Shown here: piece by piece, positions 30,489-39,766 of the stretch
How the letters are laid out: each line of letters begins with the position of its first letter
Position numbering within the stretch: position 1 is the stretch's first letter
NCBI GenBank assembly: GCA_963745865.1
Contig: CAVUYZ010000004.1
Coordinates: 604,966 to 668,965 of the forward strand
Origin: JAHEDH01 sp963745865
GTDB taxonomy: Bacteria > Actinomycetota > Acidimicrobiia > Spongiisociales > ZC4RG35
Direction of reading: 5' to 3'
DNA: 64,000 nucleotides
Notes under the pieces: model-generated
Databases searched by the model: none
The model's input: only the letters and a program-made list of their open reading frames with translations
Told to the model about the DNA's origin: nothing
Made by a program: the position numbers and the translations under genes

Positions 30489-31322
30489 ATGGCTCGACTG
30501 TCCACCCTTGCGAGACCTTTCATCGTTGGCGTCGTCACCGAGCGAACACCCAACGAAGCACTGACCTCTATTGAGGCGGCTGCTGCCGAAGGCGCAGATG
30601 CGATCGAGGTGAACCTCTCGGCGATCGGCGAGGTGAGCAACGAGGAGTTTCGGGTGCTCGCCGGTGGAGGCGTGCCTGTCTACACATCATGCCGGCGTCC
30701 TGCGTTCTTGGCGGTGTACGGCATCGATCCTCGGAGTTGTCCAGCGTGGGACGAAGACGGGCGGATGGCGAGACAGCTCCAGGCTCTCTCAGCCGGCTCG
30801 GTGGCGTTGGACATGGAGCTGGACACGTTCGATCCGCACCCCTCTCCGCCTTTCGGGAGCAGGGAGTCGACGGAGTTGGCCGTCACCGTCGGTGAACCGA
30901 TGGAGGTGTCACATGCGGATTCGGCTGTGGCCCGCCAACGAGACGTCGTAGCGAGGGCGCGGGACCTTGGGGGCGAGGTCATCATGTCGTGCCACACAGG
31001 CCGTAGGCAAACGGCTCAGCAACTCATTGGCATAGTCGGTATCGCTGTAGAGCGAGGCGCCGACCTTGTGAAGATTGTCAGTCCGTGCGCCAACGAGAGC
31101 GATCTCGATGAGCTGAGGGATGCGCAAACGCGTCTCCGAGAGTCCGGAGTTCCCTTCGCCTTGATCGGCGCCGGCGCAGCAGGGTCCGAGAGCCGGACCC
31201 TCCGCTCGCCCAACCCGTCAGCCTGGGCCATCGGCAGACCGGCTGTCCAGACCCACTCCTTCCACGGACAGCCGTTGATCTCACAGCTATGGGTCGAGCG
31301 GAACGCACGATCTGCCGGTTGA
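30489..31322 (+). CDS. Type I 3-dehydroquinase-like (aldolase-fold) protein
   Basis: The 277-aa product resembles type I 3-dehydroquinate dehydratase. ADAIEVNLS is the first-strand acid region, EVIMSCHTG holds the catalytic His and GADLVKIVSP the Schiff-base Lys. It is longer than most AroD proteins. Its position after a sugar-acid dehydratase suggests a catabolic role rather than shikimate synthesis; this is inference. ATG 30489 is preferred, with GTG 30483 as an alternative. The frame is intact, unlike its neighbours. Confidence 0.6.
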   Translation: MARLSTLARPFIVGVVTERTPNEALTSIEAAAAEGADAIEVNLSAIGEVSNEEFRVLAGGGVPVYTSCRRPAFLAVYGIDPRSCPAWDEDGRMARQLQALSAGSVALDMELDTFDPHPSPPFGSRESTELAVTVGEPMEVSHADSAVARQRDVVARARDLGGEVIMSCHTGRRQTAQQLIGIVGIAVERGADLVKIVSPCANESDLDELRDAQTRLRESGVPFALIGAGAAGSESRTLRSPNPSAWAIGRPAVQTHSFHGQPLISQLWVERNARSAG

Positions 31323-31523
31323 ACAGTCAGTGGGCGATGCATCGCTGGTCCGACGCTCCACCCCTTCCTGCCGAGGACGGTGTGCGTCATTGTTCTTCGA
31401 TCAATCTGTATCCGTCGGAATCACGTGTCGCGCACGCGCGGTTCTCATGAGATGTCGGCCGAATCGACGCCGGCCCCGCTGCGCTGGCTCGGTCCATTCG
31501 ACCCGAGGCCATCACCCGGTCAG

Positions 31524-32764
31524 TCAGGTGGACGTGTGCGGGGCGGGCTGGCCGTCCGGTGCTGCACACCGCGTGAGCGCATCGTCATAGAAGTCGGCGA
31601 GGCTGGGCGTGGCTGCCGCCACGATGTTTGCAGTGGTGGCGTCGCCCAGCGAGGTGGGAACAACGATGTTCTCGACGTCGACCGCCTGAGGGAGTCGTGT
31701 GGCAACGATCGCGCGGAACAGCTCGAGATCGTTCTCAATTGTTCCGATGGCCCCGGCGAGCACGATCTTGTCGGGGGAGAAGACGTCCATGAGAATCACC
31801 AGGGCTTCTCCCAGCGCCTCGATCCTGTAGCGGAGAATCCTCTTCGCCTTGGGGTTGCCCGCCTTTGCGAGTTCGGTGATGTCGGCGGCTGTCGTGACGT
31901 CGAGGCCCGCCCTCACAGCTCGGGCGGTCAACGCCTTCCGCCCCGCCACGGAAGTCAGACAGCCTGTGCGACCGCAGGTGCATGGAATCTCCGATCGGCG
32001 CGCCACCGGCAGGTGGGCGATGTTGGGCGCGTCCTCCATGTCCAGAGTAGATCTCGCCGTCGATGACGAGTGACGCGCCGGGAAGGTTCCCGATGAAGAT
32101 TTCGATGAAGTTCTTGACGTCGTGGGCTGCTCCGAACCACATCTCTGCCTGTGAGTGGGCACGGTATGCGTTCTCGACGACGGTTGGTACGGGACTGAGT
32201 GCGCTCCCCAGTCCAGTCAGGCTCTCGCCCTTCCAACCCAGTGACGAATGGTCGGCGACGACCTGCCATTCGCGAGTGACGAATCCGCCGCTGATCACCC
32301 CGACCCCGATTACTCGGGAGCGTTCTGGGCGGCTGTCGATCAAAGCCCGGTATGCCCCGATCGCTTCCGCCATTGCACCGTCGGCATCGATTGAATCGTG
32401 GGAGCGGACGTGAGGTTCACCCACCAAACGCCCGCGCAGGTCCACGAGTCCGTATGTCGTCAACTCGAGCCCGATGTGAACGCCTGCCGTCAGGAAGGCG
32501 CCAGCATTCATGTCGACCGGGATCCGTCGCCGCCCCGCCTCGGAAGTGGCGAGTGGCTCGAGTTCGGTGATGAGGCCGAACCCGGCCATCTCGGCCGTGA
32601 TCCTGGTGAGTGCGCCTGTGGTCAGAGCCAACTTCGAGGCTAGGTCTACGCGTGGGAGCGGGCCTTCATTCGAGCAGCAATCGCAGCACCGATGCGGAGT
32701 TCATCCTGCGGATGTCGGTCGAGCGTCGCGCTCCGTGAGAGGTGGGACGCTTGGTCGGAGGCAT
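31524..32764 (-). CDS. ROK-family transcriptional repressor (NagC/XylR-like), two frameshifts
   Basis: The regulator starts at ATG 32764 (MPPTKRPTSHGARRSTD), followed by RRMNSASVLRLLLE. A break near 32668 joins this to PRVDLASKLALTTGALTRI, the winged-helix DNA-binding domain. The ROK sugar-kinase-like domain follows (GVHIGLELTTYGLVDLRG, VENAYRAHSQAE). A second break near 32045 joins it to the zinc-binding CTCGRTGCL motif. It probably senses a sugar or sugar acid. It is convergent with the dehydratase pair, so it may control this catabolic cluster. Confidence 0.8.
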
Positions 32765-33029
32765 GGATTCCTTTGGTTGTTGGTGACAGAAAACCATGGA
32801 AAGAAACGGTCGTCAATTGCCGTCGCATGCGCTCGGTGGTTGCAGAGATGCTATCGGAGCTGAGGTCGTGAATCGATCCTCACCAACGCGCAACTTCGAA
32901 CCAGTTGGCACGGGCCGTGCGAGCCGAGGGTGACTGCGCTCATCGAGTCTGCGTGGCCGCCCGCTCACGTGGGCCAGAGCCGCAATCCGAAACTGCCGCA
33001 GTTTCCAGGGGAGCGACCGCCGGCCATGC

Positions 33030-33251
33030 ATGTACTGCGGCGTCGAGCGGCAGAGCGAGGGTTCCGTGTACGAATACGTTTGCGATCACATCATTCCCGG
33101 ATGCGACTTCAAGGCGCGGACCGAGACTCACGAAGCGATGGAGAAGGAAGCAGAGAAGCACCTTCGTGAGCACCACAACATGGACTACCTCGACAAGGAC
33201 ATCCTCCAGCAGGTCAACAAGGCTGGGATCTGGGCCATACCAATGCAGTGA
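33030..33251 (+). CDS. DUF1059-type small protein
   Basis: The 73-aa protein has the DUF1059 pattern: CDHIIPGCDFKART followed by a helix and EKHLREHHNM. The two Cys and two His residues suggest a small zinc-binding fold. The function is unknown. The start is ATG 33030. An upstream Cys (MYCGVE) is extra. It stands alone between the ROK gene and a minus-strand pair. Confidence 0.65.
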   Translation: MYCGVERQSEGSVYEYVCDHIIPGCDFKARTETHEAMEKEAEKHLREHHNMDYLDKDILQQVNKAGIWAIPMQ

Positions 33252-33302
33252 TTCGGGCTGCCCGTCGCCGCTCGCTCGGTATCCGAATTCGATGCGGTCT
33301 CG

Positions 33303-33725
33303 CTAGATCAGACCGGCTTCACTGAGGCGCTGATGGGTTGCGCGCATGCAGATGTCCATCACGACCTGAAGCCCGCCGTCGCGTGCGATCTCGGCCGCCT
33401 GCTCGGAAACGACTCCCACCTGGAGCCACAAGACGTCCGCCCCGATCGAGACGGCGTCCTCGGCGATTTCCGGCGCCCGGGCGGGATGTCGGAAGACATC
33501 AACCACGTCGACGTGCTCGGTGATCTCGGCCAGCGACCCGACCGTTGGGACGCCGAAGATCTCGTCGACCGTCGGGTTCACCGGGATGATCCGGAATCCC
33601 TGTTCCTGCAGATAGGCCGGAACCGAGTGGGCGGGTTTGGTGTCGTTTGAAGATGCTCCCACCACGGCGATGGTCGTCGTCGATCGATAGATCTCGGCCA
33701 GCACCTCGTCTGTCGGGGCGCTCAC
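33303..33725 (-). CDS. CoA-binding protein (CoA_binding_2 / YccU type)
   Basis: This 140-aa Rossmann-fold protein matches the stand-alone CoA-binding family: IAVVGASSNDTKPAHSVPAYLQ with its nucleotide loop, then GFRIIPVNPTVDEIFGVPTV and VDVFRHPARAPEIA. The role of the family is not well established. The start is GTG 33725, overlapping the ACT-domain gene stop (GTGA). The two are likely co-transcribed. Confidence 0.88.
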   Translation of the reverse strand: MSAPTDEVLAEIYRSTTTIAVVGASSNDTKPAHSVPAYLQEQGFRIIPVNPTVDEIFGVPTVGSLAEITEHVDVVDVFRHPARAPEIAEDAVSIGADVLWLQVGVVSEQAAEIARDGGLQVVMDICMRATHQRLSEAGLI

Positions 33726-34096
33726 TGATCGAGCGCGGCCCTGAGACCGTCGATGTCCTGGGAGCCGAACACCACACGATTTCGGGTGGCGACGTACAAC
33801 AGGTCGATGTTGATCCCCGCGTGGGCCACCTTGCGAGCCATGTCGGCCAGTTCACCAGGACGGTCGTGTGCCTCGACGACCACGACCTCGCGTTCGCCGG
33901 TGACCGCCAGGTTGGTGATGGCGAGCGCGTGCTTGGCAGCCTCTGCGTGCTTGACCAGGATGTGTAGCTCGGCCGTTTCGGCAGGTCCGGTGCAGGTGGC
34001 TGCGGCGATGTTCACGCCGGCATCGCTGATAGCGGTTGTGACCCGCTCCAGTGCACCCGGCTCGTTGGGTATCTCGATGACCAGATCGAATGCCAT
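33722..34096 (-). CDS. Tandem ACT-domain protein
   Basis: The 124-aa protein consists of two ACT-like units. The first begins MAFDLVIEIPNEPGALERV and the second EREVVVVEAHDRPGELADMARKVAHAGINIDLLY. ACT domains bind amino acids or other small ligands. With no catalytic domain attached, this is probably a sensor or regulatory subunit. The start is ATG 34096. It is the first gene of a two-gene unit. Confidence 0.85.
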   Translation of the reverse strand: MAFDLVIEIPNEPGALERVTTAISDAGVNIAAATCTGPAETAELHILVKHAEAAKHALAITNLAVTGEREVVVVEAHDRPGELADMARKVAHAGINIDLLYVATRNRVVFGSQDIDGLRAALDQ

Positions 34097-34198
34097 GATC
34101 CCTCTCGTGTCGTCTGGCAGGCATCCTTGCGCGGAGATCCGCTCGGGGTCGGCTGGATTGCGGTTGGCGTGGTCGAGCCGCTCCGTTGAAGCGTGGGC

Positions 34199-35833
34199 AT
34201 GGATAGGCTCGATGGGGTGAAGACTCTGCTCGTTCTGGCCATGGTGTCCTTCTTCGCTCAGACCGCTCCGGCGGCGTGCCCCGACTACGACGGGTACACC
34301 TGCGATGGGTGGGTGACCGACGTCGCCGGCGTGCTCAGCGACGAGCCGTCGGTCGAGGCCTCTGCTGCGGCGTTCGTGCAGGACTATGGCCATCAGATCG
34401 CGATCGTCACGGTCCCCGACGCAAACGGAGACATCGAGGCCTACGCCAACGAACTCGGAAACGCCTGGGGAGTGGGGGATGCAGCCGACGACGACGGGAT
34501 CGTCTTGGTGGTCGGCCTGGCCGAGCGGGAGACTTGGCTCGTCGCCGGACCCGGGCTGGACCTTCCAGAGGCGAGTGTGATTGCCGGGCTGGCCGACTCG
34601 TTCTTCCGGAACGGGAACTTCGACGGTGGGATATCGGCCGTGATTGGTGGGCTCGATCAGACGTTCGCGGCAGATTCCGCCGGTGTCGATCGTCCGTTCA
34701 GCGACGGCGGTTCCAGCGGGCTCGGGATGGGTGCCCTCGGCGTCATCGGGGGTCTGCTCGTTGCTGGTGGGGGCATGTTCGTCGTCCAGAACCGGCGTAC
34801 GCGACGGCGGAGCGAGCAACAACGCCGTCAGACGATCATCGATGGGGTTCTCGCCAGGCTCCAACCGTCCGGCCACGAGGTGACACTGCCGGACGAGTTG
34901 TTCGAGTCTCCACCGCCGCGCTCTGTCCGCTCGGGCGGGGGATGTCGAGCAGGTTCTGGCCGATCTGTCCGACGAGCGGATCGTTCCCGCATCCATCTCC
35001 TTGGACGCGGCATGGAGCAATCGGGCTCGTCCAGGTGCTCGATGCTGATCGGGTGGCCAGGGAGCGCACGATGCCACTCGAGCTCGAGGTCTCCGGCGAG
35101 CAGGATCTGCTCGAGAAGGGTGTGCAGCAGGCAGATCGGGATGCTCTCAGCGCCAGCGACTGCTGCCGAATTCGACGTGAAGATCACCGAGCTCCAACGG
35201 CTCGTTGACTCGCTGCGCCCATTCCGGATCGCTCGCGCCAACCAGCGTCTCGCCCGCCAGTTGGCTCATCGGTCGATCGATACGGCTCGCGGTCCGGCGG
35301 TGGTGACGGATCTCGGAGAGCGGTTCGTTCGTGCCTCGCCCGTGCTGCCCGACGATGTCACCATCGAAGAGTCGATAGCGCTCCTCGAAGGCGCGTACGT
35401 CGATGCCAAGGCTCGAACCGATCGTCTCGAGGAGATCTACGCCCAGCTGCCGGTCGACAAAGCACGACCGGCGGTGGCCGCCGCGCTCGTCGATCTCGAG
35501 GATGACGTCGATGATGCTGTCGCCGACTACGAGCGGGTGAGGGCGCTCCTCGACAAGGAGGCACCGGAGCTGCAGCGCGACGGGCTGTCGATTCCGGCCG
35601 TTGCAGCGTTCCTCTTGATGAACAATGACGAGGACGACGTCGACGAGTTCATCGAGACATACACCGAACATCGGTCCGCCGGAATCGAGGCGGACGATGC
35701 GATCGAGCTGGCGATGGCCGGACTCCGGTCGACCAAGGAGATGGAGGACATTCGAGCCGAAGCCGGGCGGCTCGGATTGCCCGTCTCGATCACCGCTGCG
35801 CTACTTGCGAAGTGGCGGGGAGGCCGTCGATAG
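34199..35833 (+). CDS. TPM-domain membrane protein (YgcG-like), internally frameshifted
   Basis: A signal peptide (TLLVLAMVSFFAQTAPA) is followed by a TPM domain (VTDVAGVLSDEPSVEASAA, HQIAIVTVPD, DDDGIVLVVGLAERETWLVAGPGLD), a family of extracytoplasmic proteins linked to photosystem repair or phosphatase activity in plants. A transmembrane helix (about 34722-34793) and basic RRTRRRS follow, then a long cytoplasmic helical region. The frame leaves and returns between about 34925 and 35160, passing through two other frames; all pieces read as protein. ATG 34199 is preferred over GTG 34193. Confidence 0.75.
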   Translation: MDRLDGVKTLLVLAMVSFFAQTAPAACPDYDGYTCDGWVTDVAGVLSDEPSVEASAAAFVQDYGHQIAIVTVPDANGDIEAYANELGNAWGVGDAADDDGIVLVVGLAERETWLVAGPGLDLPEASVIAGLADSFFRNGNFDGGISAVIGGLDQTFAADSAGVDRPFSDGGSSGLGMGALGVIGGLLVAGGGMFVVQNRRTRRRSEQQRRQTIIDGVLARLQPSGHEVTLPDELFESPPPRSVRSGGGCRAGSGRSVRRADRSRIHLLGRGMEQSGSSRCSMLIGWPGSARCHSSSRSPASRICSRRVCSRQIGMLSAPATAAEFDVKITELQRLVDSLRPFRIARANQRLARQLAHRSIDTARGPAVVTDLGERFVRASPVLPDDVTIEESIALLEGAYVDAKARTDRLEEIYAQLPVDKARPAVAAALVDLEDDVDDAVADYERVRALLDKEAPELQRDGLSIPAVAAFLLMNNDEDDVDEFIETYTEHRSAGIEADDAIELAMAGLRSTKEMEDIRAEAGRLGLPVSITAALLAKWRGGRR

Positions 35834-36450
35834 CGTTCGACGAGTTGGTCAGGGGCTTGACCGAGTACGAGGTGACTGCCGACAGCGCCAAGACCATCGC
35901 CGCGTTGTTGGCAATCTCGCTCGAGCCCTCCCAGGCGCTCCGCAGGTGGATCTCCGCCCGGCGAGCGCTGCAGTCGCTCGGGCTCGTCGGAACCTATGCA
36001 GACGTGGCAGCAGCGTTCGGAGCGTCAGACCCCCGAGGACCGGATGAGTTCGCCCTGGCGTACGCGGCCCAGCGTCAGGCACTCGCCAGGAGCTCGGTGG
36101 AGGATGCCAGCCGGTATGCGCCCGAGTTGGCTCATCAGGGCAGCCGCGGACGACGTGATGCCTGGACCGGACAACCGATTCCGCCGACGCTTCGACACTT
36201 CGATCCCTTCTCGCTGATGTATCTGCATTGGGTGATCGGGGGAGGCACTCGTTGGGGAGCCGGATGGTCGTCGGTCTACTCCGCGCCGTCCTGGTCGGCG
36301 GATCGGGGCTCGTGGTTCGGCGGGGGAGGCGGATTCGGGGGCTCGGGGTCCTGGTCAGGCGGATCGAGTTGGGGCTCGGGCGGCGGTTTCAGCGGCGGCT
36401 CCTTTGGAGGTGGCGGGTTCTCGGGCGGCGGTGGCGGCTCGGGCTGGTGA
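35812..36450 (+). CDS. Continuation of the TPM protein, or overlapping gene, with a Gly/Ser-rich tail
   Basis: From GTG 35812 this frame overlaps the previous one by 22 bp. It contains a helical domain (LTEYEVTADSAKTIAALLAISLEPSQALRRW) and ends in about 70 residues of GGGFGGSGSW-type repeats. Such Gly-rich tails usually end TPM proteins themselves. I therefore favour one gene of about 750 codons broken near 35815, but a separate overlapping gene is possible. Its stop overlaps the next gene (GTGA). Confidence 0.6.
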   Translation: MAGRPSIAFDELVRGLTEYEVTADSAKTIAALLAISLEPSQALRRWISARRALQSLGLVGTYADVAAAFGASDPRGPDEFALAYAAQRQALARSSVEDASRYAPELAHQGSRGRRDAWTGQPIPPTLRHFDPFSLMYLHWVIGGGTRWGAGWSSVYSAPSWSADRGSWFGGGGGFGGSGSWSGGSSWGSGGGFSGGSFGGGGFSGGGGGSGW

Positions 36451-36959
36451 TCATCGGCGTCTTCCTCGGCTCAGGTGTCGTCACCAAAGAGGCGATCTCA
36501 CCTGCCGCGGCCCTGGCCGCCATCTTCGATGCCCACATCGAGTTGATCGGCCTCACGCTGGACCCCGTGGCGGGAATCGAGCCGGGAGAATCGTTCCAAC
36601 CCGACCAAACCCTCGCCACAGCCGAACCGCACGTGTTGGTCATCCCGGGCGGGTTCGGCGTCCGTCCCATGGCAGGTGACAGTGCTGTCATCGATCGCAT
36701 CAGGTGGATCGCCACACGTGGAGACGGAGTTCTCGCCGTGAGCACCGGGACGCTACTCCTGGCTGCGACCGGCCTTCTCGCCGGCACGCAGGCTGCGGGG
36801 CATTGGTTGACGCGAGCCGAATTGGAGCCATACGGAGTCGAGTTGTCAGAGCGGACCATCGAGCGACACGGTCGGTTGTTCACGACCGCAGGGGCGATCG
36901 CCGCAGTGGAAGCCGTCTCCGAACTCGCCGATGTGATCCTCTACGGGCCGGGCCCCTGA
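36447..36959 (+). CDS. DJ-1/PfpI-superfamily protein with Ser in place of the nucleophile Cys
   Basis: This 170-aa class I glutamine-amidotransferase-like protein resembles AraC-type N-terminal or isonitrile-hydratase-like DJ-1 members. Visible features are ELIGLTLDPVAG, HVLVIPGGFGVR and the nucleophile elbow region AVSTGTLLLAATGLLAG, followed by AAGHWLTRAELEPYG. The usual VCTG is VSTG here, so the classic cysteine chemistry is lost or altered. The start is GTG 36447, overlapping the preceding TGA. The role is unknown. Confidence 0.72.
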   Translation: MIIGVFLGSGVVTKEAISPAAALAAIFDAHIELIGLTLDPVAGIEPGESFQPDQTLATAEPHVLVIPGGFGVRPMAGDSAVIDRIRWIATRGDGVLAVSTGTLLLAATGLLAGTQAAGHWLTRAELEPYGVELSERTIERHGRLFTTAGAIAAVEAVSELADVILYGPGP

Positions 36960-36979
36960 GCTCGGGTACAGTTCTGGGC

Positions 36980-37439
36980 ATGGCCGATACCACTCGCTAT
37001 CTCGCCCCGGACTGGTTCACGCTTCACGTGTTGAATCCATTCGTCAAGTGGCTCACGCACCGTGGAATCAGCGTCTGGGGATCTCGGATCCTCGAGGTGA
37101 AAGGTCGTAAGACAGGTGAGTGGCGAGCGGTCCCGGTCAACCTCCTGACAGCTGGACGGCGTGGACTATCTCGTGGCGCCACGTGGCCACACCCAGTGGG
37201 TCAAGAACCTGCGCGTCGCGGGATCGGGCCGTCTTCGCTTGGGAAAGCGGGTCGCGCACTTCGAAGCCACAGAGTTGGCAGACGAAGCGAAGCCCGCCAT
37301 ATTTCGTCCCTACCTCGAGCGTTGGAAATGGGAGGTCGGCCAGTTCTTCGACGGAGTCGGACCGGATGCGTCAGACGAGGAACTGAGTGCGATCGCGCCA
37401 GACCATCCGGTGTTCCGGATCGAGAAGGAGGCATCGTGA
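36980..37439 (+). CDS. Nitroreductase-family deazaflavin (F420)-dependent protein, one frameshift
   Basis: The protein (about 152 aa when joined) shows the DDN-like pattern: LNPFVKWLTHRGISVWG, ILEVKGRKTGEWRAVPVNLL, YLVAPRGHTQWVKNLRV, then GRLRLGKRVAHFEATEL. This actinobacterial family binds F420 or FMN in a split-barrel fold. A frame change near 37155 separates NLLT from DYLVAPRG. The start is ATG 36980. Its stop overlaps the next gene (GTGA). Confidence 0.82.
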
Positions 37440-37900
37440 AACCTTGGTTCAAGAAGGCGCTGAAATGGATGGCCGTGTTCGATCTCGTCGTGATCGGCCT
37501 CGCCCAACTCGCCAAGCGGATCATCCCCGAAGTCGGTCAATCCGACAGCGACCTGTTCCAACTCGTCAGCATCCTCGACGGGCGCAAATGGGTGAGCACA
37601 GCGGAGCGACTGCGGTCGGGGACCGTGATCACCGCCATGGGGGGCTCGGAGATCGACCTGAGACGAGCGTTACTCGATGAGCCAGGTGCCCATCTCAGAT
37701 TGGTGACGATCATGGGCGGGGTCGAAGTTCGCGTTCCCAGCGGATGGAGGGTCGTATCGAGGGCGCGAGCCTTCATGGGCGCCAACGACGTCAGAGCGGC
37801 GTCAGACGACCTGCCTGGCGATGCCCCGATCCTGACGATCGGCGGAGCGACAGTGATGGGCGGCGTGACCGTGGTTCCGGTGCCAAGCGTGGTTCTCTGA
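37436..37900 (+). CDS. LiaF-like membrane protein of unknown function
   Basis: The 154-aa product has one N-terminal transmembrane helix (KWMAVFDLVVIGLAQL). A beta-helix-like C-terminal region follows, with repeated GGSEIDLR, MGGVEVRVP and MGGVTVVPV segments. This repeat pattern is typical of LiaF-like/cell-wall-active antibiotic response domains. The start is GTG 37436, overlapping the previous stop. It may act in envelope-stress sensing, by family resemblance only. Confidence 0.68.
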   Translation: MKPWFKKALKWMAVFDLVVIGLAQLAKRIIPEVGQSDSDLFQLVSILDGRKWVSTAERLRSGTVITAMGGSEIDLRRALLDEPGAHLRLVTIMGGVEVRVPSGWRVVSRARAFMGANDVRAASDDLPGDAPILTIGGATVMGGVTVVPVPSVVL

Positions 37901-37917
37901 CCGAAGAGCGACCGCGA

Positions 37918-38499
37918 TCACGCCTCTGCCGGGACAGTGGTACGATCCGGCGAGCGATCCGGCGTCGGTCGCGTGCGGCGGCGGGTCGCTCCTAGCACCC
38001 GATATCCGGCCATGAACACCACCGACGACACGAGCATCACCGACGTCGCCTGGTACACCCGATTTGTGACATCCGTGCCGGCGAGACCAGCGTGGACACT
38101 GGCGATGAAGAACAGACCGAAGCTGCTCATGTGTACCCACTTCCACAGTCGCCGTGGCATCCGCTTCATGGCCAGCGACGTCGACTGAACTGCGACCAAC
38201 ACGTACATGGCGACGATGCCCCATGCAACGGCTGTCGGTCGCCACGAGGAGCTCATCGGAACCAGGATGTCGCTGGCTCCGAAGTCGACGTAGTCGTCGA
38301 GGATCAACCCGGTGATGTGGACTGCGGTGAAGCTGACGGAGAGACCTCCGAGCCATCGATGAAGGTCGAGCAGCCATGATGGTCGCGGTTTCGAACCGAG
38401 GATCTTGGTGGCGAGGAGAATTCCCCAGACCACTGCAGCTGCCAGCATCACCCATGCGATGATTCCCGAGGCTCGGGCGACATACCACCAGATGTTCAT
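37918..38499 (-). CDS. Ferric-reductase-like transmembrane protein
   Basis: This integral membrane protein of 193 aa has about five helices. Paired histidines suit b-type heme: HRWLGG and AVHITGL on neighbouring helices, WKWVHMSSFG and ASVHAGL on later ones. It matches the ferric-reductase-like / MsrQ-like transmembrane fold. The start is ATG 38499, overlapping the apbE stop (ATGA). With ApbE upstream it likely passes electrons across the membrane to a flavin protein. Confidence 0.82.
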   Translation of the reverse strand: MNIWWYVARASGIIAWVMLAAAVVWGILLATKILGSKPRPSWLLDLHRWLGGLSVSFTAVHITGLILDDYVDFGASDILVPMSSSWRPTAVAWGIVAMYVLVAVQSTSLAMKRMPRRLWKWVHMSSFGLFFIASVHAGLAGTDVTNRVYQATSVMLVSSVVFMAGYRVLGATRRRTRPTPDRSPDRTTVPAEA

Positions 38500-39408
38500 G
38501 CCGGGATCGCCAGTCCGGCCGTGTAGTGGACCGTTCTCCGGTTGTCCACGACGATCGCCTCGAGACCGATCTCGGCGATGAGGTCGAGCCCGTCACCGGT
38601 CCCGGCCACGATCGCGGCCGTGGCCACCGCTTCGGCGAGCCACACGTTGGCCGCCACCACGGTGACCGATTCGATGTCGGTGTTGGTCACCAATCCAGTG
38701 TTCGGATCGATGACGTGACGAACGCCGGTTCCATCGGTCGTCCACCTGCGGTGTCGGGTCGTCGAGGTGGCGACGCCGCCGCCCCTGGGCAGGCGGAGGG
38801 TGGCGACGTCGCCAGATTCGTCGTGGGGATCTTCCACCCCGATCTGCCAATCGCCTGCGCCCGGCGCTGATCCGATCGCTCTCAGATCGCCTCCGATCCC
38901 GACGAGGGCTCCAGAGGCACCCGCCGCCATCAGCTGCTCGGCAGCGATGTCGGCAGCGAGACCTTTTCCGATGGCTCCTGGATCGAAGCCTGCGTGAGCG
39001 ACTGAGCCTGATCGTGCTGTTTCGAGGATCGACGGTCACGGCCGAGATCCCGGGCCCGATGTGGGGCTCGATGCTCGCCTCGATCACGTTGTCTCCGACA
39101 TCGAGGCTCTGTCGATAGCCGAGAGCCTCGATGGCGTCGAGGACAGTCGGGTCGAAGCGCCCTCCGGTGAGCCGATGTGCCTGCAGCGCCGTATCGAAGA
39201 GCCGGATGGTGTCGGCGTGGACCTCGATGGTCCGCCCTCGGTAGCGGTTCAGCCGTGACACGTCGCTGTCCGGGTCGAACCGGCTCCAGCGCCCCTCCAG
39301 GTCGCAGATCGTGGTCCGGGCCCTGTCGAGAGCTCCCGGTGCGACGCCGTCGGCAATAATGTGGACCTCCGATCCCATCGCCCTGAATCGTGACTCAACG
39401 GCTTCCAT
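38496..39408 (-). CDS. apbE: FAD:protein FMN transferase (ApbE), one frameshift
   Basis: ApbE attaches FMN covalently to a Thr or Ser of exported proteins, using FAD and Mg2+. Visible segments are FRAMGSEVHIIADG, LEGRWSRFDPDSDVSRLN, TGGRFDPTV, GFDPGAIGKGLAADIAAEQL, ALVGIGGDLRAIG and the C-terminal VIDPNTGLVT. The frame changes near 39005. I prefer ATG 39408, which starts at the conserved domain, over ATG 39447. It lies second-last in a four-gene minus-strand operon. Confidence 0.88.
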
Positions 39409-39766
39409 TTGTCCGACCGATCGGAGTGGTCTGGGGACGAGCAACACGGACGACCGTCACCGTTTGAGCAGGGGTAACAGCGTCGACCACGGTGCGATCA
39501 GCGGCAGCGACGATCTGACTCGGCGGAGCGCTCGTTACCGCCGCCTGACCGTTGGCGAACGACGTGGGCTCTGCAGTGACCGGCGGCGCCGCTGCGGCGT
39601 CGGCTGTCGCCATCAGGGTCACCAGCGAGAGCATTGCTGCCGTTCCAGCTCCAGCCGCGAGGATCCTCGACGCTTCGGCCGGTCGACCTCTCTTTGGTCT
39701 GGATCCCGAGCTTCGACGGGCCTGGAGGGCCTGCAGCCGGGCAGTCCGATCGATCTCAGTCGTCAT
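39395..39766 (-). CDS. Small membrane/secreted protein in the apbE operon
   Basis: The 123-aa product has a basic N-terminal part (ALQARRSSGSRPKRGR), then one hydrophobic segment (ILAAGAGTAAMLSLVTLMATADA) and an Ala/Thr/Val-rich outer tail. It has no recognisable family and no SGAT-type flavinylation motif. ATG 39766 overlaps the upstream stop by 11 bp. Its fixed place between the secreted protein and apbE suggests a role in the same redox module. Confidence 0.6.
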   Translation of the reverse strand: MTTEIDRTARLQALQARRSSGSRPKRGRPAEASRILAAGAGTAAMLSLVTLMATADAAAAPPVTAEPTSFANGQAAVTSAPPSQIVAAADRTVVDAVTPAQTVTVVRVARPQTTPIGRTNGSR

